This document shows, one piece after another, positions 1 through 6,049 of a stretch of 11,114 nt of DNA; the first letter of the stretch is position 1; every line of letters starts with the position of its first letter. Origin of the DNA: Bermanella sp034111105 (lineage in GTDB: Bacteria; Pseudomonadota; Gammaproteobacteria; Pseudomonadales; Oceanobacteraceae); contig JAWUXY010000122.1 in the NCBI GenBank assembly GCA_034111105.1, positions 1 through 11,114 on the forward strand. Reading direction: 5' to 3'. Under the pieces are notes generated by a model, which was not told the origin of the DNA, did no database searches, and saw only the letters and a list, made by a program, of their open reading frames with translations. The position numbers and the translations under genes were made by a program.

Positions 1-125
1 TGACCTTTTTGACGACCGAAGCCTTTTACTTCAGTAACGGTAATGCCTTGAACGCCAATTTCAGAGAGTGCTTCGCGCACGTCGTCTAATTTAAATGGCT
101 TGATAACGGCCGTAACCAATTTCAT
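1..125 (-). CDS. glnK: Nitrogen regulatory P-II protein GlnK/GlnB, N-terminal part (cut by window edge)
   Basis: The first 41 residues of a P-II signal-transduction protein are visible. They open MKLVTAVIKPFKLDDVREAL and continue with the conserved ITVTEVKGFGRQKG stretch leading into the T-loop. The remainder, including the T-loop tyrosine that is uridylylated in this family, lies outside the window. P-II proteins are cytoplasmic trimers that sense 2-oxoglutarate, ATP/ADP and glutamine status; the GlnK type binds and blocks the ammonium channel AmtB. The start is supported by a clear Shine-Dalgarno (AAGGAG, 7 nt before ATG). The gene follows the porin-like gene on the same strand, separated by a hairpin terminator. 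GlnK rather than GlnB is preferred because of the upstream sigma-54/NtrC signals and because TIGR02001 genes often neighbour glnK-amtB; amtB itself is not visible, so the K/B choice is inferred. Confidence 0.93.
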   Translation of the reverse strand, partial: MKLVTAVIKPFKLDDVREALSEIGVQGITVTEVKGFGRQKG

Positions 126-144
126 ATCAAACTCCTTGAGGGTT

Positions 145-177
145 AAAAAAAGCAATCAGACTCTCTGATTGCTTTTT
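145..177 (-). terminator. Intercistronic hairpin with T tract between porin gene and glnK
   Basis: AGCAATCAGA, a 3-nt loop, then TCTGATTGCT form a perfect 10-bp stem. It is flanked by A/T runs, so on the minus strand it is followed by seven T. It has the form of a rho-independent terminator for the porin gene and sits 20 nt before the glnK start codon. If the two genes share the upstream promoter, it would act as a partial terminator or an mRNA 3'-end stabiliser that sets the porin:GlnK ratio. Confidence 0.85.
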
Positions 178-191
178 ATTGTTTTGAAAAA

Positions 192-869
192 TTAAAATTC
201 TTTAGACACCGCTAAAAATGCAACGGTCTCAGAATCATCATCATCGGTGCGCTCTTCACTTGCCCAAGCGACACCAATAGCCACATCAACTTGAGCGAGG
301 CTTTTACTTAAAACCGCAGTGAAATCGAGTGAGTTATCTGCTCCTGATGCTTCAGGAATATTATAACCAAGGGTCAAATCCAGGCTTAGATCTTCTGGCA
401 ATTGCGCACCATAGCTACCTTCTAGATAGGTATACCCTTCGTCATCATCCGCATCAACGGCAACAGACGCCATTGCTGAAAAGGCATCTTTAGCAACCGA
501 TGCATTTACTTCTGAACTGGAATCACTTTCATCATACTGATAATTAATAAAACCGAAACTTGCGTCTACACCACCTAAGTCAAAACCATAAGATGCATAT
601 AAATCCACCTCGATGAAATCTTCCTCTTCGTCTTCATCCGCATCAATATAAACGGTTGAAGCCCAGATACCGGCAGACAAGCCAGACTCATGATCATAAT
701 CGGCTCCGCCTTGTAGAGCAAAGCCATTGTCATTTTGAGTTTGGCCGCGCCATACATAGTCAGACACTGCCGCAGCATTAAAAGATACTTCGGCGTTCGC
801 GACTTGTGCGCCCATTACGCCAGCTGAAAGTAGAGACGCTACCGCAACCGCTTTAGATAAAGTTTTCAT
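192..869 (-). CDS. TIGR02001/TorF-family putative outer-membrane porin
   Basis: This is a 225-residue secreted protein. It has a classic signal peptide (about residues 1-26, cleavage after AQVANA) and then alternating hydrophobic/polar beta-strand segments. It ends in KEF with a C-terminal phenylalanine, as expected for an outer-membrane barrel recognised by the BAM machinery. The motif VSDYVWRGQTQ(N) near the mature N-terminus is typical of the TIGR02001 (Gcw_chp/TorF) family, whose function is not firmly established. Several Asp/Glu-rich stretches (about residues 76-86, 139-144 and 207-214) look like exposed loops or turns. The ATG is preceded by AAGGAA at good spacing. It is the first gene of an apparent porin-glnK(-amtB) unit downstream of sigma-54 and NtrC-like sites, so a role in uptake during nitrogen limitation is inferred. 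Family placement is from recognition, not a search. Confidence 0.85.
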   Translation of the reverse strand: MKTLSKAVAVASLLSAGVMGAQVANAEVSFNAAAVSDYVWRGQTQNDNGFALQGGADYDHESGLSAGIWASTVYIDADEDEEEDFIEVDLYASYGFDLGGVDASFGFINYQYDESDSSSEVNASVAKDAFSAMASVAVDADDDEGYTYLEGSYGAQLPEDLSLDLTLGYNIPEASGADNSLDFTAVLSKSLAQVDVAIGVAWASEERTDDDDSETVAFLAVSKEF

Positions 870-991
870 AGTTTTCCTTAGGGTAAATTGTTTTTATTGT
901 TTGTTTTTTGTGCCCGATATAACAAGAGTAGTATCGATTGCTCAAATTTAGCGCACATAACAAACATAAAGTTTTACCTGTGCACCCTTTT

Positions 992-1009
992 AGCAATCTT
1001 AATACCAAG
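992..1009 (-). promoter_or_regulatory. Candidate sigma-54 (RpoN) promoter for the porin-glnK unit
   Basis: The minus strand reads TTGGTATTAAGATTGCT. It has the invariant GG (-24) and GC (-12) with exactly 10 nt between them and a perfect TTGC at the -12 element, as in the consensus TGGCAC-N5-TTGCA; the -24 element matches TGG.A only. The predicted start site near 981 leaves a leader of about 110 nt before the porin ATG. The upstream NtrC-like sites support the call. Confidence 0.65.
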
Positions 1010-1102
1010 TTCACGCAAGCCTTATAAATAAAGGGCCCTAATCCCTTTAGGCTATTAAATATACAGCTCTTACGCCCTATTTTATCGCACACAAAAAATA
1101 CA

Positions 1103-1119
1103 GGCTCAATTTTAGTGCG
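1103..1119. promoter_or_regulatory. NtrC-like binding site (promoter-proximal)
   Basis: GGCTCAATTTTAGTGCG matches 13 of 17 positions of an NtrC-type dyad written TGCACCATTTTAGTGCA, with one half (TTTTAGTGC) essentially perfect. The centre is about 130 bp upstream of the predicted sigma-54 start site, a normal enhancer distance. Confidence 0.5.
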
Positions 1120-1144
1120 AGATACTTCAAGGAAAATATCCAGA

Positions 1145-1161
1145 TGCACTAAATTGCGCCA
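1145..1161. promoter_or_regulatory. NtrC-like binding site (promoter-distal)
   Basis: TGCACTAAATTGCGCCA matches 13 of 17 positions of an NtrC-type dyad TGCACTAAAATGGTGCA, with a perfect left half-site. Its centre is 42 bp from that of the proximal site, four helical turns, so two NtrC dimers would sit on the same DNA face. Confidence 0.52.
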
Positions 1162-1326
1162 TCCGGAATAACTTATGCTGTGTGACTACTTCATTTCAAG
1201 CAAAAAAAGTGAATAAATTCAGTTTTGTGGCAAAACAACAAAAATGGCAAAGAAGGTCTAACCACTAGTGCATAGGCCTGATTAAACCTAGGGTTGTGAT
1301 ACACTTAGCGCAACTAGGAGAGCCAT

Positions 1327-1563
1327 ATGAAAGCCGAATTATTAGATAAAATCACATCACAAATCAGTGCATTGTTGCCAGAACAAGCCAGTAAAGATAT
1401 TAAGCAAAACGTGCAACAGATATTGGCTCGCCAACTCAATAAACTTGATCTAGTGAGTCGTGATGAATTTGAAGCGCAGCAAGCCGTTCTATTGCGTACT
1501 CGCGAAAAGCTAGAGGCACTAGAAAAGCAAGTAGCCGCACTAGAAAAGGGCGTATCGAACTGA
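1327..1563 (+). CDS. ubiK: UbiK (YqiC/BMFP family) ubiquinone biosynthesis accessory factor
   Basis: This small 78-residue protein has an amphipathic N-terminal helix (MKAELLDKITSQISALLP) and a C-terminal coiled coil rich in Leu/Glu/Lys (about residues 40-76, ending EKLEALEKQVAALEKG). That is the layout and length of the UbiK family, formerly BMFP/YqiC. UbiK forms a trimeric coiled coil that binds lipid and assists the soluble Ubi complex through UbiJ in aerobic ubiquinone biosynthesis. The ATG is preceded by AGGAG at good spacing. It is monocistronic or only loosely linked to comM, with a 96-nt gap to that gene's preferred start. From memory, a ubiK homologue also lies close to glnK and comM in Pseudomonas, which agrees with an ordinary core location. 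Confidence 0.88.
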   Translation: MKAELLDKITSQISALLPEQASKDIKQNVQQILARQLNKLDLVSRDEFEAQQAVLLRTREKLEALEKQVAALEKGVSN

Positions 1564-1659
1564 GTACTGAAACCAAGTTTCATACTAACGTCTAATAGTC
1601 CTAAATACTGAGAGGGCTACACTAGCAAGCTATTATTTTATACGACTGCAAGGATGCCT

Positions 1660-3168
1660 ATGTCGTTAGCTGTTGTATATTCCCGAGCAAAAGTGGGTAT
1701 TGAAGCACCGCTTGTCCATGTCGAAGCACACCTATCTAATGGCTTACCTGCATTCTCGATTGTGGGTTTGCCGGAAGCCGCAGTTAAAGAAAGCAAAGAC
1801 CGTGTGCGCAGTGCCATTTTAAATAGTGGTTTTGAGTTTCCTGCCAGCCGTATTACCGTCAATCTCGCGCCCGCCGATTTACCCAAAGAAGGCGGGCGCT
1901 TCGACCTTTCTATTGCACTGGGCATTCTTGCGGCCAGCGAACAAATCCCAAGTGATCGCTTTACAGAATATGAGTTTCTAGGTGAGCTTGGGTTAACTGG
2001 CGCAATAAGAGGTATCGCAGGGGTAATACCCGCCGCACTCAATGCCACTGCCGCCAAGCGTACGTTGATATTACCCACAGTAAACACTGAGGAAGCCAGT
2101 TTAAGTCGTGGCGAACATCTAACGTGCGATCACTTACTCGAAATTTGTGCGCACCTAATCAAACAGCAAAGCCTTAAAGGCTTGAATATCATTCCCATCA
2201 GCCAAGAGCACTACCACGGGCCGGATCTATCTCAAGTAAAGGGACAGCATCACGCAAAGCGAGCGCTTGAAATATGTGCGGCAGGTGGCCATAACTTATT
2301 GATGAGTGGCCCCCCTGGAACCGGTAAAAGCATGTTAGCCCATTGCTTACCCGGTATTTTACCCGCATTGAATGAGCAAGAAGCATTAGAAGTAGCGTCG
2401 CTTTATAGCGTCTCAAACCAACCCGTGCGTCCGTATTTTACCACTCGGCCTTTTCGCCAGCCCCATCATACGTCTTCTGGTGTCGCGCTTGTCGGTGGTG
2501 GCACTCATCCCAAACCCGGAGAGATTTCATTAGCCCATCATGGGGTTTTATTTTTAGATGAGATTCCTGAGTTTAGTCGTCATGTATTAGATGTATTACG
2601 TGAACCTTTAGAAACGGGGCATATTTGTATTAGCCGCGCCGCACAGCAAGTGGATTACCCTGCTGACTTTCAACTGATCAGCGCAATGAACCCGTGCCCT
2701 TGTGGCTACCTTAAGCAACCAAACAAACGATGCGCCGATTGCTCAGAAGCAAAAGCACTCAAGTATCAAAGTGCGGTATCAGGGCCACTATTAGATCGCA
2801 TTGATATTCAAATCGAAGTACCTGCATTAACGAAAGGCTTATTGTCTAGCACCGAAACAGGGGAAAGCAGCTCGCAAGTCAAAACACGTGTTGAGCTGGC
2901 TCGCTCATTACAAATGCAACGACAAGGTTGCACAAATGCACAACTCAACCAACACCAGCTTAATGATGTTTGCCCACTTGATATCACGCTCAGCCATTTG
3001 CTTGAAGATGCTCTTGATAAACTGGGACTAAGTGCTCGAGCGTATCACCGCATCATTAAAGTCGCGCGTACCATTGCCGATTTAAACAGTGCACGGCACA
3101 TCGAAAAATCGCACATTCTTGAAGCGCTCAGTTATCGCCAAATGGAGCGTCGCTTACAAAGTGCATAG
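1660..3168 (+). CDS. comM: ComM (YifB), Mg-chelatase-like AAA+ helicase of natural transformation
   Basis: This is a 502-residue ComM/YifB protein, against about 506 in E. coli. It has an N-terminal ChlI-like domain (SLAVVYSRAKVGIEAPLVHV, then VGLPEAAVKESKDRVRSAI and NLAPADLPKEGGRFDL). The AAA+ core follows, with Walker A GPPGTGKS at residues 217-224 and Walker B VLFLDE at 296-301. After that come MNPCPCGYL with further cysteines in a possible metal-binding cluster, LLDRIDIQIEVP, and a C-terminal sensor-2 helical segment (ARAYHRIIKVARTIADL). In naturally competent bacteria ComM is a hexameric helicase that drives branch migration during integration of incoming DNA. I chose the ATG at 1660 rather than 1654: AAGG at 1650-1653 abuts the upstream ATG but is correctly spaced for 1660, and the resulting MSLAVV start aligns with the MSLSIV start of E. 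coli YifB. Confidence 0.95.
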   Translation: MSLAVVYSRAKVGIEAPLVHVEAHLSNGLPAFSIVGLPEAAVKESKDRVRSAILNSGFEFPASRITVNLAPADLPKEGGRFDLSIALGILAASEQIPSDRFTEYEFLGELGLTGAIRGIAGVIPAALNATAAKRTLILPTVNTEEASLSRGEHLTCDHLLEICAHLIKQQSLKGLNIIPISQEHYHGPDLSQVKGQHHAKRALEICAAGGHNLLMSGPPGTGKSMLAHCLPGILPALNEQEALEVASLYSVSNQPVRPYFTTRPFRQPHHTSSGVALVGGGTHPKPGEISLAHHGVLFLDEIPEFSRHVLDVLREPLETGHICISRAAQQVDYPADFQLISAMNPCPCGYLKQPNKRCADCSEAKALKYQSAVSGPLLDRIDIQIEVPALTKGLLSSTETGESSSQVKTRVELARSLQMQRQGCTNAQLNQHQLNDVCPLDITLSHLLEDALDKLGLSARAYHRIIKVARTIADLNSARHIEKSHILEALSYRQMERRLQSA

Positions 3169-3211
3169 CTATGGTCTGGTATTTTCAACGTTCACATAAT
3201 AAAAAAACTAA

Positions 3212-3267
3212 TGACTCACTAGTATAAATACAGTGACTATTGTCAGTAAAGTGACGTCAGAGTGTCA
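3212..3267. promoter_or_regulatory. Cluster of TGAC/GTCA half-sites upstream of the acetyltransferase operon
   Basis: Six TGAC or GTCA tetramers fall within 56 bp. They include TGAC-N4-GTCA at 3234-3245, the palindrome TGACGTCA at 3252-3259 and a further GTCA at 3264-3267. A TATAAA-like -10 (3223-3228) lies inside. The density is far above that of the surrounding sequence and the position, ahead of a four-gene operon, suits an operator for an unidentified regulator. No regulator gene is in the window. Confidence 0.3.
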
Positions 3268-3390
3268 TATGATATGCGCTATATTTTTAGCTCGAACAAA
3301 CACAATTATTATCCGTTATTGTTCTACATACGAAGCAACACCTATGTCGCTTTCAGTTATTGCGCTATAAAACAATATCGGAATATTAAA

Positions 3391-4065
3391 ATGAACAAAA
3401 TTATCTACCTAATGAAAGCCGCATTGTATGAATGCATGCCGCCTAATATTATTCAAACCATTGAGTTGTCCGCTGCATTTAATTTAGCGGCGACATTAGT
3501 GCAAGAAGATCTCATTTCATATAGCAAAAAAGACCCGTCTTCTTTGCATGATATTAATGATATTGCGGATACAAGCTCATCATTCTCAGCTGTTTTACAT
3601 TATCGACTAGCACATGCTATTTCACAGGATAATTTTTCTTTTAATAAAAAATTATCTGATCGCTATGCCGCATTAATTTCACAACGAGGAAAATTAAAAT
3701 CAGGCGCAGATATTCATTACCGTGCAAACATAGGCCCAAGATTTGTATTGGATCATGGTTATAACACTGTCATTGGTGAAACCACCGTTATTGGCAGTGA
3801 CAGCTACATACTTGGGTCTGTGGTATTAGGTGCACGCGGCATTAGCGGCAATCCATCTGAAGCACGCCACCCTATTATTGGTAACCATGTTCAAATCGGG
3901 GCGTTTTCTTCAATACTAGGTAATGTGAATATTGGTGATCACACATTTATTGGTCCTAGTTGTACGATTGTCAATTCCGTACCACCCTTTAGCCGTGTCA
4001 CAAATCAAGAATACAAATCACAAATATTAGAAATACATAATTATGCAGTGGTTCAAACATTATGA
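3391..4065 (+). CDS. CysE-like serine O-acetyltransferase (left-handed beta-helix)
   Basis: This 224-residue protein resembles serine acetyltransferases. It has a helical N-terminal part (with DPSSLHDINDIADTSSSFSAVLHYRLAHAI matching the SAT N-terminal domain) followed by hexapeptide repeats from about residue 108. Catalytic-type residues are visible: LDHG with Asp121-His122, GETTVIG, and RHP with His160, the counterpart of the GGDRHP histidine of CysE. After the helix, the usual GVPA glycine turn of the acetyl-CoA site and the CysE tail are replaced by SRVTNQEYKSQILEI...VVQTL. The terminal Ile that docks into CysK is absent. The likely reaction is acetyl-CoA plus L-serine (or a related hydroxy amino acid) to the O-acetyl ester. 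An in-frame GTG at 3262 would add 43 residues, but ATG 3391 with GGAA upstream fits the family's N-terminus better. It overlaps the next gene by ATGA. The sequence is AT-rich by eye compared with comM. Confidence 0.83.
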   Translation: MNKIIYLMKAALYECMPPNIIQTIELSAAFNLAATLVQEDLISYSKKDPSSLHDINDIADTSSSFSAVLHYRLAHAISQDNFSFNKKLSDRYAALISQRGKLKSGADIHYRANIGPRFVLDHGYNTVIGETTVIGSDSYILGSVVLGARGISGNPSEARHPIIGNHVQIGAFSSILGNVNIGDHTFIGPSCTIVNSVPPFSRVTNQEYKSQILEIHNYAVVQTL

Positions 4066-4832
4066 ATTCAACAATTAAAAAATATTATACCGATCCCTAT
4101 ATTTTCAAAACAAAAGCGAATGTTGTTCAGGTTTTTCAAAATAAAGCGATTGAATTATCACAAACCATTGCCTATCCAGAGGGGGGTGGCCAAGATTCAG
4201 ATCAAGGTACGATTACACATATAAAAAGTGGTAATAAACTGACGTTCAAATTGGTAAAACGCATGTTTGGTCATTCAGTCAAGACCGCTAATGAAAACTG
4301 GGTGAATGTAGATGGCATTGTTTTTCATTACATTGAAGATGATGATCTCGAAAAACTATCAGCGATTGAAAAAAATGATGACGTGATAATAGAAATTGAT
4401 TATCAGCATCGCCATAAACTTTCTACATCACACAGCGCTTCTCATTTACTTTACATTGGTGTGGGCTCCGTTCGCCCTGAACTCATTAGTAATACAATTG
4501 GTTGTCACATCAAAGAAGGGCAGGCACGTTTCGACTTTAGAACAGATGAAAAGTTTTCATCCAGTGAATTAACTACTATCGAAAGTATCAGCAATGAATT
4601 CATTGAACGTGATTTAGCTATTTCATTGTTTGCAAGCGATGAACACAAAGATGCCCGATTTTGGCAATGCGATGGTCATATCATCCCTTGTGGTGGCACC
4701 CATTTAGAACAAACTGGCAGCATCGGCAATATGTTGATTAAACGAAAAAATATTGGCAAAGGAAAAGAGCGTATTATTTGCCAACTCGAAAATCCTACTT
4801 ACGATACGCACTTATATAAAGAAGATATGTAA
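4062..4832 (+). CDS. AlaX-type trans-editing aminoacyl-tRNA deacylase
   Basis: This 256-residue protein matches free-standing homologues of the alanyl-tRNA synthetase editing domain. It has an N-terminal beta-barrel segment with AYPEGGGQDSDQG (GGGQ motif, about residues 39-51). The zinc site is complete: HSASH (His124, His128), then CGGTH (Cys210, His214) in IPCGGTHLEQTG. The C-terminal segment NMLIKRKNIGKGKERI is also typical. AlaX proteins hydrolyse wrongly charged tRNA, classically Ser- or Gly-tRNA(Ala). Here the gene is embedded in an operon, by ATGA overlap with the acetyltransferase and TAATG with the transporter. It is therefore probably dedicated to the product or intermediate of this operon, in the manner of FthB, the fluorothreonyl-tRNA deacylase of Streptomyces cattleya. 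The family is clear; the substrate is inferred and unknown. Confidence 0.87.
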   Translation: MNSTIKKYYTDPYIFKTKANVVQVFQNKAIELSQTIAYPEGGGQDSDQGTITHIKSGNKLTFKLVKRMFGHSVKTANENWVNVDGIVFHYIEDDDLEKLSAIEKNDDVIIEIDYQHRHKLSTSHSASHLLYIGVGSVRPELISNTIGCHIKEGQARFDFRTDEKFSSSELTTIESISNEFIERDLAISLFASDEHKDARFWQCDGHIIPCGGTHLEQTGSIGNMLIKRKNIGKGKERIICQLENPTYDTHLYKEDM

Positions 4833-6049
4833 TGACCTCAATTCAACCTTTACCAAAATTTGTTTATTTATATTTCTTATGTCAGTCCATTAATTTAACT
4901 GCCGCGGTTATTTCTGTAGCCGTCGCTGCTACCGTCGGAGGTATTATTGCACCTGACATGACGTATGCCACGATACCTTATGGCACTCAGTTTTTAGTTT
5001 TACTTCTATGCACTTATCCTGCTGCCATTATCATGAATAATAAGGGCCGGAAATTTGGTTTCATTATTGGAGCCGTATTTTTAGCGTTAGCAGGTGTGAT
5101 TGGCTATATCGGTGTTAATAACAATGATTTTATTTTATTAATTATTTCACATGCTTGCCTAGGCGCCTTTACTGCTTGCGCTAACTATTATCGTTTTGCT
5201 GTTACTGATAACTTATCTGTAACACTTAAATCAAGAGCCCTATCTTTAGTGGTGGCTGGGGGTGTATTAGCAGGCATCATTGGGCCTATTATTGCTACCC
5301 ATCTGAATGATATCGATGGCCATGCACTCTATTCACTTTGCTATGGTGTGTTCGTTTTATTAGCGTTACTAAACTTAATATTAATTTCAGTCTTACCTAA
5401 ACAAAAAATAGACAATAAAATGTCTGCTGCAGATCTAAATCTGCATCACTCTCTTAACATCTCAAACGATACTCGTAACAAAACGATCATTGGTATTTTA
5501 GCCGCTGCCATTGGTTACGGTTTAATGAATCTACTCATGATTCAATCATCTATGCATATGAACCACATGGGGGTCAGTTTTAAAGATACCGCCGATGCCA
5601 TTCAAATACATGTTGTCGCAATGTTTTTACCTTCTTTATTTTCAGGCTATTTATTAACTCGTTTTGGCCATATACCCATCATTATTGTTGGTTTTCTTTT
5701 ATACATAGCCTCGTTCGCGATTAATATTACCGATGCCAGCTATCAAAATATGTATGTGTCGCTTATTTTACTGGGTTTGGGTTGGAACTTTACCTATGTA
5801 GGTGGCAGTGCGTTATTAGCAGTGGCACTTGAGCACAACCCTAATAGTAAAAAATGGCAGGGTGTCAGTGATACAGGGATCGCAATGATGGCAACGCTTG
5901 GCGCTTTTTCGCCGTCTTTATTAATGGGTTTTATCGGCTGGGATAATACAAACTATCTGTCTCTTTCTTTATGTGTATTAATGCTTGTTATTTTATTTGG
6001 GTATTTCGTTTCCTCTCGACGCACGGAGTCCGAAGAATGCAAAATTTAA
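4832..6049 (+). CDS. MFS transporter, probable amino-acid-type exporter
   Basis: This 405-residue inner-membrane protein has about 12 hydrophobic segments in two halves, split by a polar loop near residues 185-215. The first intracellular loop carries the major facilitator motif A variant NNKGRKFG (residues 69-76), and the second half has a weaker copy (LLTRFGHIP). No N-terminal signal or fused domain is present. It starts at the TAATG overlapping the AlaX stop, and its 3' end overlaps the PLP-enzyme start by 13 nt, so it is translated as part of the same operon. A transporter locked between a tRNA-proofreading gene and a biosynthetic PLP gene most likely exports the product, giving self-protection or secretion. 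Import of a precursor is the alternative. The subfamily was not recognised. Confidence 0.82.
   Translation: MTSIQPLPKFVYLYFLCQSINLTAAVISVAVAATVGGIIAPDMTYATIPYGTQFLVLLLCTYPAAIIMNNKGRKFGFIIGAVFLALAGVIGYIGVNNNDFILLIISHACLGAFTACANYYRFAVTDNLSVTLKSRALSLVVAGGVLAGIIGPIIATHLNDIDGHALYSLCYGVFVLLALLNLILISVLPKQKIDNKMSAADLNLHHSLNISNDTRNKTIIGILAAAIGYGLMNLLMIQSSMHMNHMGVSFKDTADAIQIHVVAMFLPSLFSGYLLTRFGHIPIIIVGFLLYIASFAINITDASYQNMYVSLILLGLGWNFTYVGGSALLAVALEHNPNSKKWQGVSDTGIAMMATLGAFSPSLLMGFIGWDNTNYLSLSLCVLMLVILFGYFVSSRRTESEECKI

Larger units (their letters stand above)
870..1326. other. Divergent intergenic region between porin gene and ubiK
   Basis: This 457-bp non-coding gap separates two divergently transcribed genes. 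It contains the minus-strand sigma-54 promoter candidate and two NtrC-like sites described separately. A 7-bp inverted repeat (TAAAGGG at 1029-1035, CCCTTTA at 1043-1049) lies between the NtrC-like sites and the promoter, with no T tract to make it a terminator. On the plus side, a weak sigma-70-like -10 (TACACT, about 1299-1304) precedes ubiK without a convincing -35. No convincing small gene or RNA was seen. Confidence 0.6.

Noticed and set aside
1029..1049. TAAAGGG/CCCTTTA inverted repeat as a terminator
   Set aside because: Only 7 bp with a 7-nt loop and no T tract on either strand; it lies in a promoter region, so at most a minor regulatory dyad.
853..1149. 98-residue minus-strand reading frame upstream of the porin gene
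   Set aside because: It overlaps the predicted sigma-54 promoter and an NtrC-like site and the porin start in another frame; Cys-rich, low-quality composition suggests chance.
3262..3390. GTG-initiated 43-residue N-terminal extension of the acetyltransferase
   Set aside because: The extension has no likeness to the SAT N-terminus, covers the TGAC/GTCA cluster edge and lacks a clear Shine-Dalgarno; ATG 3391 has GGAA upstream and fits the family.
5971..6036. Earlier in-frame start of the PLP enzyme inside the MFS gene
   Set aside because: It would overlap the MFS gene by 79 nt with residues unlike the family; ATG 6037 has GGAG 8 nt upstream.
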